Source: DASZHJ01 sp035517495
GTDB taxonomy: Bacteria > Pseudomonadota > Alphaproteobacteria > ATCC43930 > CGMCC-115725
Assembly: GCA_035517495.1 (NCBI GenBank)
Contig: DATIYT010000047.1
Coordinates: 145,834 to 209,833, forward strand
Direction of reading: 5' to 3'
DNA length: 64,000 nucleotides
Below, one piece after another: positions 8,595-17,591 of this stretch. The position numbers and the translations under genes were made by a program. Numbering within the stretch: position 1 is the first letter of the stretch; every line of letters begins with the position of its first letter. The notes under the pieces were generated by a model. That model saw only the letters and a program-made list of their open reading frames with translations, was not told the origin of the DNA and made no database searches.

Positions 8595-9053
8595 CTAGCG
8601 GTCATTCTCGGTGGTCGTGAAAAGCGCCGCGATGCGCCAGCCTTGCGCGGTCTCGACGCACAGCACACTCACCAAGAAATGCAGCTGTTCGGGCTCGGCG
8701 GAGGTGAACGCTAGGTTCAGCTGCAACGGCAAATGCAGGAAGGCAGCATCAGCGCCGACGGGGACAGCGACGGATCGGTCGAGGTCGGGGTCGACGCGCC
8801 AGACCCGCGCCTCCTGAAATAGCGCCATGCGCCGCAGCACGGCGTCGCGTCCCCAGATCGATTTGCCATCGCTGACCCAGAGGAAGGTCGGAGAGTTGAG
8901 CAGCAGTGTGCGAACCTGCTCCAGATCGCGCGCATTCTGTGCCGCTGCGAATTGGCGATAGACCTCTCGGGCGGCATCGGCCGGATCGGCTGCAGCACCG
9001 TGCGAGGCGAAGAGTATCGCTCCGAGAAGGGCGCCAAGGATTGTCTTGACCAT
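8595..9053 (-). CDS. Exported NTF2-like (SnoaL/DUF4440-type) protein
   Basis: A 152-residue protein with a signal peptide (residues 1-22, ending GAAADP). The mature region opens with AAREVYRQFAAAQNARDLEQVRTLL, a helix typical of the NTF2-like cone fold, followed by beta strands around FLWVSDGKSIWGRDAV and ending in a strand with WRIAALFTTTEN. In this superfamily the cone can bind a ligand or act as an enzyme; no catalytic pair stands out here. It lies 61 bases upstream of the MFS exporter gene on the same strand and is probably transcribed with it, which would place a periplasmic ligand-binding protein next to an exporter (inference). Confidence 0.75.
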   Translation of the reverse strand: MVKTILGALLGAILFASHGAAADPADAAREVYRQFAAAQNARDLEQVRTLLLNSPTFLWVSDGKSIWGRDAVLRRMALFQEARVWRVDPDLDRSVAVPVGADAAFLHLPLQLNLAFTSAEPEQLHFLVSVLCVETAQGWRIAALFTTTENDR

Positions 9054-9344
9054 GCCTACTCCTTGTCGGGTTCAAAGCACCGCAAGTCTGCGGGAGCCGT
9101 GGCGGCGGCGATAATGCCGAGACCTGATGATTTTGATGCGTCGGGCGCCCAAGATCATCCGACGGTGATCGCAGAGGCGTCGCTGGGGTGAGATCGCAAT
9201 ACCGGGGGCATCGCGATGTCCCTAGCCTGCGGCGGGGTGGGTTATGAACACTCCGCCGCGTGAGCGCGGCCAGCTTCATGCAAATGCAACAGGAAATCCC
9301 AATCCGCGCTCACTAAATGGCGAGGTTACCTTTTTGCGAATGCT

Positions 9345-10544
9345 TCATTCGGCGGCAATCGCGGGATGCATTTGATCGGCCATGTGATTGTCATGCTTGT
9401 TCTCGGATACGCCCTGCGTATCCAATCGCGTGGATTCATGGATCACGACACCTTGAAGGGGGTCGACTTTCTGGTCCCAGGGGTGCGCCGCCAGCATCCG
9501 CCGGATATCGGCATAACCGGCGCTCCAGCGCGCGCGAATGCCGGCCTGGCTGAAATCGATATCCTTCGTGTGGTCTTCACCTTCGAGACGCGGTGACAAA
9601 AGGCGCACGAGGTGCATCGTTGTGCGGCAGCCATAGCTTGCCATCTCCTGCACATCCGGATCGCCACGCTCTTCCGCCGGCAATCTTGCGCTGAGCTGCT
9701 GAACGATATGGCGAAGTCGGTGGATTTGCTCTTGCCGCGCGAGGTGACTTTTCACTCGGCTCGAATATTGGATGTCCTTATAGCGGCCGAGCACTTGCCA
9801 GATTGTCTCGGGCTCTCTGCCACGCGGCTGCCACACGTTGACTGAGAAGATCAGCGAATCGCGCCGCGGCATGTCGTCGAGCACGACCTCCACCGGCGTG
9901 TTCGAATAGATCCCGCCATCCCAATAGAGCTCACCATCGATTCGCACTGCGGGAAACGCCGGCGGGAGCGCGCCCGATGCCATGACATGTTCGACATCAA
10001 GCGCCATTTCGCGGCCGTCAAAATACTTCATGTCGCCGCTACGGACATTGACCGCTCCCACTGTGAGCCGTGGATGCCGCGAGTTGAGAGTGCTGAAGTC
10101 AACAAGCTCGGCAATCGTGCGCTTGAGCTGCTCCGTTGTATAAAAGGCAGCGGCATCGGCCCCGAGCGGCGCGTGGACGCCCCACACCGCGCGCGGATTC
10201 GGTTCAAAAAACCCGGGAATGCCGCGCATAATGGTATTGAGATTGGCGAACGCGCTGCCAAATCCCCCGCCAACCGCGCTGATCCAGCTTTCATCGATCA
10301 GCGATGGGCGGCCGATGCGCGACCAAAACTCACGCAGCTTGATTAGCCGGTCTCCAGGACTGTTGCCCGCAAGAATGGCGCCGTTGATGCCGCCAATCGA
10401 GGTTCCGATGATCCAGTCGGGCTCAATACCGGCTTCGTGCAGCCCCTGGTAGACCCCGGCCTGGTACGCGCCAAGTGCGCCACCGCCCTGCAGAACAAGG
10501 ACGATCTGACTTGGCCGCCATTGCTCCGTGCTCATCTCGATCAT
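9345..10544 (-). CDS. Patatin-like phospholipase, paralogue of the 3950-5185 protein
   Basis: A 399-residue patatin-family acyl hydrolase with the oxyanion loop QGGGALGAYQ near residue 20-28, the elbow GTSIG (47-51, Ser49) and catalytic Asp209 in YWDGGIYSNTP. From the loop onward it aligns without large gaps to the patatin at 3950-5185, including conserved stretches such as LTVGAVNVRSG and EHVMASGALPPAFPAV, and shares the same C-terminal extension. It lacks the other protein's polar N-terminus. There is no signal peptide or membrane helix. The divergent LysR gene starts 184 bases away and could control it (inference from position only). Confidence 0.88.
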   Translation of the reverse strand: MIEMSTEQWRPSQIVLVLQGGGALGAYQAGVYQGLHEAGIEPDWIIGTSIGGINGAILAGNSPGDRLIKLREFWSRIGRPSLIDESWISAVGGGFGSAFANLNTIMRGIPGFFEPNPRAVWGVHAPLGADAAAFYTTEQLKRTIAELVDFSTLNSRHPRLTVGAVNVRSGDMKYFDGREMALDVEHVMASGALPPAFPAVRIDGELYWDGGIYSNTPVEVVLDDMPRRDSLIFSVNVWQPRGREPETIWQVLGRYKDIQYSSRVKSHLARQEQIHRLRHIVQQLSARLPAEERGDPDVQEMASYGCRTTMHLVRLLSPRLEGEDHTKDIDFSQAGIRARWSAGYADIRRMLAAHPWDQKVDPLQGVVIHESTRLDTQGVSENKHDNHMADQMHPAIAAE

Positions 10545-10728
10545 GACGCATCCCGCAAGCTCGTGCTTCGCTACTAATGAGTATCAGCTCCGGCGACCTC
10601 GACAGCCAATGCCTCTGGGTTATCGTTTCTATAAAAGCGAAAACGACCGACACGGCGTAGCGCTCCCGATGTGTCTTGGTTCAGTGGAGGCGCTCGGGCA
10701 TCATGGGAGGCGGCGGGGAGGGTTGGCC

Positions 10729-11619
10729 ATGGAGATGCACGAAATCCGCTACTTCTTGGCGGTGTGCGAAACGCTCAATTTTACCCGGGCCGCGGAGCGC
10801 GTGAACGTGACACAGCCGGCGCTGACGCGCGCCATCAAGAAAATCGAGGACGAGTTCGGCGGCTTGCTGTTCCGGCGGGAACGCAACCGGACGCATCTCA
10901 CGGATCTCGGTCGGCTCGTCCGGCCGCAGCTAGAGGAGGTGCTGCGGCGCTCCGACGCTGTTAAGGTGGCAGCGCGCGGTTTTCTAAAGCTCGACAACGC
11001 TCCGCTGAAGCTCGGCGTCATGTGCACCATCGGACCGCTGCGGTTCATGAGCTTCCTCTCGCAGTTCCGCGCGGACCACCGCGGCATCGAGCTGACGCTT
11101 GCTGAGGGCGTTCCCGGTCATCTCACCAAGATGCTGTTCGCTGGCGAGCTCGACGTGGCGATCATGGCGCAACCCGAGGCGTTTGATGAGCGCCTCAATC
11201 TGCACCCGCTTTTTCGCGAGCCCTATGTGATCGCGTTTCCGCCGAGTCACCGATTTTCCCAGATGAACGCGGTTCCGGTCTCGGCGATCGCCGGCGAGGA
11301 CTATCTCCTGCGAGTCAACTGCGAGTACAAGGACTATATTGGCGACGTGTGCCGCAGTGTCGGTTTCGAAACCGCCAAGGTCTATCGGAGTGAGCGCGAG
11401 GATTGGATCCAGGCAATGGTACTGGCGGGCATGGGCATTACCTTCATGCCGGCGTTTTCGCCGGTCATTCCGGGGTTGCTGACGCGCGTGGTGGTCGATC
11501 CCGAGATCAGCCGCGACGTCATGCTAGCGACGATCGCTGGGCGCCGTTTCTCACCGGCCGTTGCGACCTTTGTTCGAGCGGTGAAGACGTACAAGTGGCC
11601 GACGGAAACGTCTCGCTAA
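10729..11619 (+). CDS. LysR-family transcriptional regulator
   Basis: A 296-residue LysR regulator. The start at 10729 follows GGGGAGGG, and the longer frame from 10528 adds 67 unlike residues. The winged helix-turn-helix is canonical: FLAVCETLNFTRAAERVNVT then QPALTRAIKKIEDEFGGLLF. The effector domain follows from about residue 90, with the first lobe starting LKLGVMCTIGPL. The gene is divergent from the patatin gene (9345-10544) and convergent with the PhzF gene (11827-12618). As the nearest regulator to the carbamoyl/D-amino-acid island it is a candidate controller of that island or of the patatin. I could not pick out a confident T-N11-A operator in the 184-base divergent gap. Confidence 0.92.
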   Translation: MEMHEIRYFLAVCETLNFTRAAERVNVTQPALTRAIKKIEDEFGGLLFRRERNRTHLTDLGRLVRPQLEEVLRRSDAVKVAARGFLKLDNAPLKLGVMCTIGPLRFMSFLSQFRADHRGIELTLAEGVPGHLTKMLFAGELDVAIMAQPEAFDERLNLHPLFREPYVIAFPPSHRFSQMNAVPVSAIAGEDYLLRVNCEYKDYIGDVCRSVGFETAKVYRSEREDWIQAMVLAGMGITFMPAFSPVIPGLLTRVVVDPEISRDVMLATIAGRRFSPAVATFVRAVKTYKWPTETSR

Positions 11620-11826
11620 ACGAACGGTCCTTGTCATTTCAATTGGGATGCGGAGCGAACACCGGCTCTGCGACGGTTCTAGGACGCAGCATACTGCAGG
11701 TTTGGCGCCGCGCGCGCCTACGCACAAACCCGCCGGCTGCCGCGGAATGTCGGCGTCATGCGCGCCGTCTCATCGACGAACTGTGCCATATACGAGTTGT
11801 AGTCCGGGAAACGATACGCCGCCCGA

Positions 11827-12618
11827 TCACGATCCCTCGATCGCAAGCGTGCCCTCAAGAACCAGCGCCGCGGGCCCACTGATGATGACGCGATCGTCAC
11901 GATCCTCGCAAACGAGGTCGCCACCGCGATGGGATACTTGGCGAGCATAGAGGCGCTTCTTGCCGAGCCTGCGCGACCAGTAGGGAATGAGCGTGCAATG
12001 CGCGACACCCGACACGGGGTCTTCAGGAACGCCGTTAGCCGGAGCGAAAAATCGCGAGACGAAATCGCCGGGGCCGCCGGGAGCCGTCGCGATGACCGCA
12101 GCCCGGTCCAACGCCGCAAGGCGACCCATGTTCGGCGCGAGGGCGCGCACATCGCGCTCGTGCTCGAATACCGCGAGGTAGTGCTGTGCCGCTAGGACCT
12201 CGACCGGCGTAGCGCGGAGCCCTTCGACAAGGCCGGGAGGCGCATCGCAGCGAACCGGTATGCGCGCCGGAAAGTCCATCTCCAGCATCTTGCTGTTTCG
12301 CGTGACGAGGAGCGAGCCGCTCCGGCTCGAAAAGCGAATCTCCGTGAGGGGCGCGTTCAGCCGCTCGAAGATCACGAAGGCCGCGGCGAGGGTCGCGTGA
12401 CCGACCAGATCGACTTCCAGTGTCGGCGTGAACCAGCGGATATGCCAGGAATTATCCGCATTCGGCACGATGAACGCCGTCTCGGAAAGGTTCATTTCGG
12501 CCGCGATCGCCTGCATTGTCGGTTCTGGCAGCCAATCCCTGAGCACGCAGATGGCTGCGGGGTTGCCGGCAAACGGCCGATCGGCGAACGCATCGACGAG
12601 ATAGAGCGGTATGGTCAT
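11827..12618 (-). CDS. PhzF-fold protein (isomerase/epimerase-like)
   Basis: A 263-residue PhzF family protein with the diaminopimelate-epimerase fold. The start overlaps the stop of the upstream deacylase gene by four bases (ATGA), so the two are translationally coupled. The first lobe reads DAFADRPFAGNPAAIC, the family signature, and the general acid/base Glu lies in NLSETAF (Glu46), matching PhzF Glu45. The second lobe contains GVPEDPVSGVAHC. In phenazine makers PhzF isomerises dihydro-hydroxyanthranilate, but no other phenazine gene is present, and most homologues have unknown substrates. In an operon with a D-aminoacylase and a cyclic amidase, a role in isomerising or epimerising amino-acid derivatives is more likely (inference). 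Confidence 0.88.
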   Translation of the reverse strand: MTIPLYLVDAFADRPFAGNPAAICVLRDWLPEPTMQAIAAEMNLSETAFIVPNADNSWHIRWFTPTLEVDLVGHATLAAAFVIFERLNAPLTEIRFSSRSGSLLVTRNSKMLEMDFPARIPVRCDAPPGLVEGLRATPVEVLAAQHYLAVFEHERDVRALAPNMGRLAALDRAAVIATAPGGPGDFVSRFFAPANGVPEDPVSGVAHCTLIPYWSRRLGKKRLYARQVSHRGGDLVCEDRDDRVIISGPAALVLEGTLAIEGS

Positions 12619-14063
12619 GCCAGGTTTTCCCGACGGAGCGAGCGACCGGGTCGCTTGCCGGTTGCCGTTCCCTCTTCCCACACGATTTGGCCGTTCACCA
12701 GGACAGCATCGATTCCGCCCGCGGGCTCTGCCGGCTTCGTGAAGGTGCTGCGGTCGCTTACCGTGTCGGGATCGAAGATCACGAGATCCGCGAAGGCGCC
12801 AGGGCGAATTACCCCGCGGTCGCGGAACCCAAACCAACGGGCGGGTAGGCTCGTCATCCTCCGCACCGCCTCCTCGAGGTTGAAGAGGCCGAGATCGCGG
12901 CTGTAGTGACCGAGGACGCGCGGAAACGTGCCCCAGAGGCGGGGATGCGGGTGTACGTCGTGAGGCAATCCATCCGAGCCGATCATCGTGTGCTCATAGG
13001 CGAGGATGGCGCGGACGTCGCCTTCGTCGAGCTGAAAATAGATCGCGCCAGCGGGCAATAACCGTTCCGCGGCAACAGGAGCCTCGCATCCCCATTCCGA
13101 GGCGATGTCGTCGAGCATTCTTCCGGCAAGTTTGGGAAATGGCGTCGACCACGTGACCATGATCTTCACACCTGGTTTTGCGCGGCCGGGGTCGAGCGTT
13201 TTCGAGCTCGCGTTGTAGGGGTACGCGTCGAGCCCTATGGCCTGGGACCGCCGCGCCTTTTCGATCGCGTCGAGGGTGGCCGCGGCCTTGCCGAAGTTCG
13301 CGGCTCCCGTGCATTGGTGGTGCGAAATCGTCAGGGGAACTTGGGCTTGCCGACCGATCGCGAGAGCCTCGTCGATTGCTTCTTCCAGATGCTCGAAATA
13401 ATTCCGGTGATGCGAGCAGTAGAGCCCGCCGAGCGGCTTGACGGCTTCGACCAGCGATAAGACCTCCTCGGTGGAGGCCGCTGCCGCGCCCGGATAATCA
13501 AGGCCGGTCGAAAACCCGATCGCGCCATCTTCCATCGCGAGTGTGACTTGGCGGCGCATCTCGTCGATCTCCGCGGCGGTCGCGCAACGGTCGAGGCGAT
13601 CCATGATACGATGGCGCAAGGTAATGTGCCCGACCAGTGCACCGCAATTGACGGCCGGCGGCGCGCGGTCGAGCGCATCGATGTAATCGCCAAATCGCTC
13701 GAAGCGGAACCAGCCGCTCTCGCTGCCGAGCAGGTCGAGGGGAGGCGCAGGTATTCCCTCGAGCGGCAGAGGCGAGAGGCTCACGCCGCAATTACCGACG
13801 ATAACGCTGGTCACGCCCTGGCTTATCTTGGGAACCATGTCCGGCATCGAGAGCAACGCACGGTCATCGTGGGTGTGCGCGTCAATGAAGCCGGGGGCGA
13901 CAATGCGGTTCGTCGCGTCGATGTCTTTCACGCCTGACGAATGCGCGATCGCCCCGACCGCGGCAATGCGGTCGCCGGCGACCGCCACGTCGGCGCGGAA
14001 ACGTGCCAGCCCAGTTCCGTCGATTACATAGCCATTGCGAATGACCAGATCGGCGTCGGTCAC
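12615..14063 (-). CDS. N-acyl-D-amino-acid deacylase family amidohydrolase
   Basis: A 482-residue metal-dependent amidohydrolase of the D-aminoacylase group, which hydrolyses N-acyl-D-amino acids to the D-amino acid and a carboxylate. The N-terminal beta-sandwich is followed by GFIDAHTHDD (His63, His65), the conserved metal-site cysteine in VGNCGVSLSP (Cys92), later His ligands in YCSHHRNYFEHL and ISHHQCTG, and a C-terminal sandwich with PGAFADLVIFDPDTV. The start codon is GTG at 14061-14063, behind GGAGGATAAA, one base after the TAA of the PuuE-like gene. With ATGA coupling to the PhzF gene it forms a tight three-gene operon. Dihydropyrimidinase-type hydantoinase is a more distant relative; the Cys ligand favours D-aminoacylase. 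Confidence 0.9.
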   Translation of the reverse strand: MTDADLVIRNGYVIDGTGLARFRADVAVAGDRIAAVGAIAHSSGVKDIDATNRIVAPGFIDAHTHDDRALLSMPDMVPKISQGVTSVIVGNCGVSLSPLPLEGIPAPPLDLLGSESGWFRFERFGDYIDALDRAPPAVNCGALVGHITLRHRIMDRLDRCATAAEIDEMRRQVTLAMEDGAIGFSTGLDYPGAAAASTEEVLSLVEAVKPLGGLYCSHHRNYFEHLEEAIDEALAIGRQAQVPLTISHHQCTGAANFGKAAATLDAIEKARRSQAIGLDAYPYNASSKTLDPGRAKPGVKIMVTWSTPFPKLAGRMLDDIASEWGCEAPVAAERLLPAGAIYFQLDEGDVRAILAYEHTMIGSDGLPHDVHPHPRLWGTFPRVLGHYSRDLGLFNLEEAVRRMTSLPARWFGFRDRGVIRPGAFADLVIFDPDTVSDRSTFTKPAEPAGGIDAVLVNGQIVWEEGTATGKRPGRSLRRENLA

Positions 14064-14064
14064 T

Positions 14065-14976
14065 TTATCCTCCGGGCGGCGGGTGATGCTGGCGCCAGTG
14101 CCGGGCGATCTCCTCGCGGCGGCAAACCCAGACCCTGTCGTGGCGTAGCGCGTAATCGACGAATTGCGCGAACGCCACCGCCCGGGATGGTTTTCCCGCG
14201 AGCCTGCAATGCACGGCCGCAGTCATCATTTTTGGCGTATCGGCGCCTTCGCGGTAAAGCGCGTCGAAATTGTCACGGAGCGAAACGAAGAAGTCGCCGG
14301 CTTGGTTCCAGCCGAGGCCGCGCGCAAGGCGAGTGTCGTTATCGTCAAGGGTGTGCGGTACGATCAGATGCGGGCGACCGTAATCATGTGTCCAATACGG
14401 GAGCTCGTCGTTGTAGGCATCGCTGTCGTACAGAAATCCCCCCTCCTCGACGATCAGCCTTCGCGTGTTCGCACTCGGCGTACCGACGTACCAGCCGACA
14501 GGCCGACTGCCGGTCAGCCGCTGGATTGCCTCGACTGACATTCGGATATGCTCGCGCTCCGTCGCCTCGTCGATACCCTGATAGTCGATCCAACGCCAGC
14601 CGTGATCGGCGACGTCGCACCCGCAGCGGACCAGAGCCTCGGCGACGCGGGGATTGCGTTCCAACGCCGTCGCCACAGCGTAGGTCGTGAACGGAACCTG
14701 TCGCTCGGCGAAGACGCGCAAGAGCCGCCAGAAGCCGACACGGCTGCCATACTCGTATGCCGACTCCATGTTGAGATCGCGTCCACCCACAATCGGGGCT
14801 GTGGCGGCCAAATCCGATAGGCGCGTTTCCGACGTCTTATCGCCGTGCAGAATCGACCGCTCGCCGCCCTCCTCGTAGTTGAGGACAAAATTCAGGGCGA
14901 GCCTGGCGCCGCCGGGCCAACGAGCCTGCGGCGGCTTTTCCGCATAGCCAATGAGATCGCGAGGATATCCGGCCAT
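14065..14976 (-). CDS. PuuE-like allantoinase, NodB/polysaccharide-deacetylase fold
   Basis: A 303-residue protein matching the PuuE allantoinase family over its full length. Family blocks include PRDLIGYAEKPPQARWPGGA (5-24), LNYEEGGERSILHG, ESAYEYGSRVGFWRLLR, DHGWRWIDYQ, GWYVGTPSANTRRLIVEEGG and RVWVCRREEIARHW. PuuE opens the hydantoin ring of allantoin with a NodB-type barrel unrelated to classical hydantoinases. No other purine-catabolism gene (uricase, HIU hydrolase, OHCU decarboxylase) is present; the neighbours instead handle N-carbamoyl and N-acyl amino acids. I therefore suspect the substrate is a 5-substituted hydantoin or another cyclic ureide rather than allantoin (inference). It is the first gene of the minus-strand arm and is divergent from the M20 amidase gene, 168 bases away. 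Confidence 0.85.
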   Translation of the reverse strand: MAGYPRDLIGYAEKPPQARWPGGARLALNFVLNYEEGGERSILHGDKTSETRLSDLAATAPIVGGRDLNMESAYEYGSRVGFWRLLRVFAERQVPFTTYAVATALERNPRVAEALVRCGCDVADHGWRWIDYQGIDEATEREHIRMSVEAIQRLTGSRPVGWYVGTPSANTRRLIVEEGGFLYDSDAYNDELPYWTHDYGRPHLIVPHTLDDNDTRLARGLGWNQAGDFFVSLRDNFDALYREGADTPKMMTAAVHCRLAGKPSRAVAFAQFVDYALRHDRVWVCRREEIARHWRQHHPPPGG

Positions 14977-15144
14977 CGGCGTCTGGTCTTGCTGAACGAG
15001 ATTAGCGCCGCCACTACCTGCGTGTCACCCGCGTTCCCGGTCGATATTGCGTCTCGCTTGATTGTCCGATTTATACTACCGGAGACAAGAGCCGACTGCT
15101 GGTCTCGCGACGGTTCTGGACTTCGCTAGCACACGGAACGACCG

Positions 15145-16425
15145 ATGGCTGCATCACTGGGTTCGACCGGGCCCGACCTGGAACTCGCGTTGCGGCTCTT
15201 CGACGAGTTACGGTCGCGCACCGGCGGCGAGCACGGGATAACCCGCGATTCCTATGGGCCTGGCGAGCAAACCGCGCACGAAATCGTGGCTGCTGCGGCG
15301 AAGGCCGACGGGCTCGAGGTCAGTCGCGACGCCGCGGCCAATCTCTATGTAACGTTGCCGGGACGAAATCGCAGGGCACCCATCCTGCTCATGGGGTCGC
15401 ATCTCGACTCCGTGCCGCATGGCGGGAATTTCGACGGCGCTGCGGGCGTGATCGCGGGCATAGCGACGCTCGCGGCGCTGCGGCGGGCAAATCAAATTCC
15501 GGCCTTTGATCTCACGGTCATGGCGATCCGTGCCGAGGAAGCCGCGTGGTTCGACGCATCCTATGTCGGCTCGCGCGCCGCATTCGGCCTATTGACCGAT
15601 CGAGAAATTGACGGTGTGCGTCGATCCGATACCGGGCGCACTCTGGCCGAGCATATGATCGAATGCGGCGCCAATCCGGCCGCGCTCCGTCGCGGCGAAC
15701 GGTTTTTGGCGACCGATCGGCTGCGTGGATTCATCGAGCTGCATATCGAGCAAGGCCCCATCCTCGAGCGGGCCGGCGCGTCCGTGGGGATTGTCACGGG
15801 CATCCGCGGATGCCGACGGTTCCGCAATGCGCGGTGCGTCGGCACTTACGCGCATTCCGGCGCCGAGCCACGAAACCACCGTAGCGACGCGGTAGCCGCC
15901 ACCGTCGCGCTCATCGCACGGCTCGAAGCGGAGTGGATCGCGCTCGAAACTGCCGGACATGATTTGACCTTCACCGTTGGAGAGCTCTACACCGATGCCG
16001 CGCTGCACGGTCCCAGCAAGGTTGCGGGAGAGGCTCGCTTCGTGCTCGATTTCCGCAGCCTCTCCGACGCGATCATGCTGCAAATGTGCGAGCGCTCCTG
16101 CGCGCTTGCTGCCGAGCTGGGTCGCGACTATCGCGTCAAATTCGAGCTCGGCGAACCTCTCTTCAGCGCGCCCGCACTGCTCGACGCCGATATGCGTCGC
16201 CGCTTCGCCGCTGCGGCGTCGATGCGCGGCACTCCGTCTATCGAAATGGCAAGCGGTGCGGGTCACGATGCTTCCGTTTTCGCCAACCTCGGCGTACCGA
16301 CGGGAATGATCTTTGTCCGCAACGCCCATGGCAGCCACAATTCGAACGAGGCGATGGACGCGCGGGATTTCGCGGCGGCCGCGCACGTCCTGTTCGACGT
16401 CATCGCGGAGGAGGCGATACCATGA
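15145..16425 (+). CDS. M20 family amidase, N-carbamoyl-L-amino-acid hydrolase type
   Basis: A 426-residue binuclear metallo-amidase of the hydantoinase/carbamoylase branch of M20. Metal ligands appear in order: His in GSHLDSVPHGG, Asp in NFDGAAGV, the Glu pair in RAEEAAWF, His in ELHIEQGP and the late His in NAHGSHN. GHDA in SGAGHDASVFA is a conserved family feature. The dimerisation lid lies between about residues 220 and 335. The family covers L-N-carbamoylase, allantoate amidohydrolase and beta-ureidopropionase. EEAAWF replaces the more usual EEGSRF of characterised L-carbamoylases, so the exact ureido acid is uncertain. It leads the plus-strand operon and overlaps the flavoprotein gene by ATGA at 16422-16425. 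Confidence 0.88.
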   Translation: MAASLGSTGPDLELALRLFDELRSRTGGEHGITRDSYGPGEQTAHEIVAAAAKADGLEVSRDAAANLYVTLPGRNRRAPILLMGSHLDSVPHGGNFDGAAGVIAGIATLAALRRANQIPAFDLTVMAIRAEEAAWFDASYVGSRAAFGLLTDREIDGVRRSDTGRTLAEHMIECGANPAALRRGERFLATDRLRGFIELHIEQGPILERAGASVGIVTGIRGCRRFRNARCVGTYAHSGAEPRNHRSDAVAATVALIARLEAEWIALETAGHDLTFTVGELYTDAALHGPSKVAGEARFVLDFRSLSDAIMLQMCERSCALAAELGRDYRVKFELGEPLFSAPALLDADMRRRFAAAASMRGTPSIEMASGAGHDASVFANLGVPTGMIFVRNAHGSHNSNEAMDARDFAAAAHVLFDVIAEEAIP

Positions 16426-17573
16426 CCGAGACGGACGTCGTCGTTATCGGTGGCGGCATGGCGGGCGCCAGCGCGGCTTACGAAATCGCGGCTCATCGCC
16501 GTCTGGTACTGCTGGAGCGCGAGCAATCCTGCGGCTATCACTCGACCGGGCGTTCCGCGGCGAGCTTCACGGAGAATTATGGGAATGCGGTCATCCGCCG
16601 GCTTGCCCACGCGAGCCGGCTGTTCTTTGAGCATCCGCCCGCCGGCTTTTCCGAGGTAGCGCTGGTCGCGCCGAGGGGCATCCTCACCATTGCACGGGTC
16701 GACCAACTGGGGATGCTGGAGAGCGCATTCGAGGAAGGCCGGACCTTCGTCCCCGACCTCCGGGAAATCGACGCTTCTGCCGCGATCGCGAGAGTTCCGA
16801 TCCTCCGGCGTGACCATATTGCGCGCGCCTTCCTCGAGCCGCGCTCACGCGATATTGACGTGCATGCGGCGCATCAAGCCTTCTTGAGGGGACTCAGGGC
16901 CCGGGGAGGCGTGATCGTCACCGGCGCGGAGGTCTTGGCGCTGCACCGGCGCGATGCGCGCTGGCAGATTGAGAGCAAGGCCGGCGAATTTCGGGCCGCA
17001 GTCGTCGTCAACGCCGCGGGCGCATGGGCGGACCTTGTGGCGGCGGCGGCCGGCGCACGGACGGTCTCTCTGATGCCCAAGCGCCGCACGGCCTTCTCGG
17101 TCGATGTGCCCGCGGGCGTCGACATCGCGACATGGCCGCTGGTGGACGATGTCGCCGGAGAATTCTACTTCAAGCCCGATGCCGGCCGATTGCTCGTATC
17201 GCCCGCGGACGCAACACCGAGCCCGCCGACCGATGCGCAGCCCGAGGAGATCGACGTGGCGGTCGGCGTCGACCGGCTGCAGCGCGCGACAACGTTGGTG
17301 GTCCAGCGCGTCACGCACAAGTGGGCAGGCCTGCGCAGTTTCGTCGCCGACGGCTCCCCCGTCGTCGGATGGGACAGCGAGATCGATGGCTTCTTCTGGC
17401 TCGCGGCGCAGGGCGGCTACGGGATCAAGACGGCACCCGCTTTGGCGCGCGCCGCGGCCAAACTGATGGAGAGCGGCCAGTTGCCGCGGGACCTGCACGA
17501 GGCAGGTCTGGATGTCTCGGATTTGGCGCCCGCACGCTGCCGCACGGCAGCAACGGTGCTCGCCGCAACGTAA
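16422..17573 (+). CDS. FAD-dependent oxidoreductase, D-amino-acid oxidase (DAO) family
   Basis: A 383-residue flavoprotein of the DAO superfamily. The N-terminus holds the FAD Rossmann motif VVVIGGGMAGASAAYEIA, followed by LLEREQSCGYHSTGRSAASF, which lies over the flavin. The C-terminal FAD-closing block reads GFFWLAAQGGYGIKTAPALA. Members oxidise D-amino acids, glycine, sarcosine or related secondary amines to imino acids. The operon context, with one carbamoylase on each side, suggests it oxidises the freed D-amino acid. The start is fixed by the ATGA overlap with the upstream amidase. No N-terminal export signal is visible, so it probably acts in the cytoplasm. Confidence 0.87.
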   Translation: MTETDVVVIGGGMAGASAAYEIAAHRRLVLLEREQSCGYHSTGRSAASFTENYGNAVIRRLAHASRLFFEHPPAGFSEVALVAPRGILTIARVDQLGMLESAFEEGRTFVPDLREIDASAAIARVPILRRDHIARAFLEPRSRDIDVHAAHQAFLRGLRARGGVIVTGAEVLALHRRDARWQIESKAGEFRAAVVVNAAGAWADLVAAAAGARTVSLMPKRRTAFSVDVPAGVDIATWPLVDDVAGEFYFKPDAGRLLVSPADATPSPPTDAQPEEIDVAVGVDRLQRATTLVVQRVTHKWAGLRSFVADGSPVVGWDSEIDGFFWLAAQGGYGIKTAPALARAAAKLMESGQLPRDLHEAGLDVSDLAPARCRTAATVLAAT

Positions 17574-17591
17574 GGCCAAGGGAGGATCCAC

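Noticed and set aside
11827..12618. Phenazine biosynthesis from the PhzF name
   Set aside because: No phzA/B/D/E/G gene is nearby. PhzF-fold proteins are widespread with other roles, and the coupled D-aminoacylase gene points to amino-acid derivatives.
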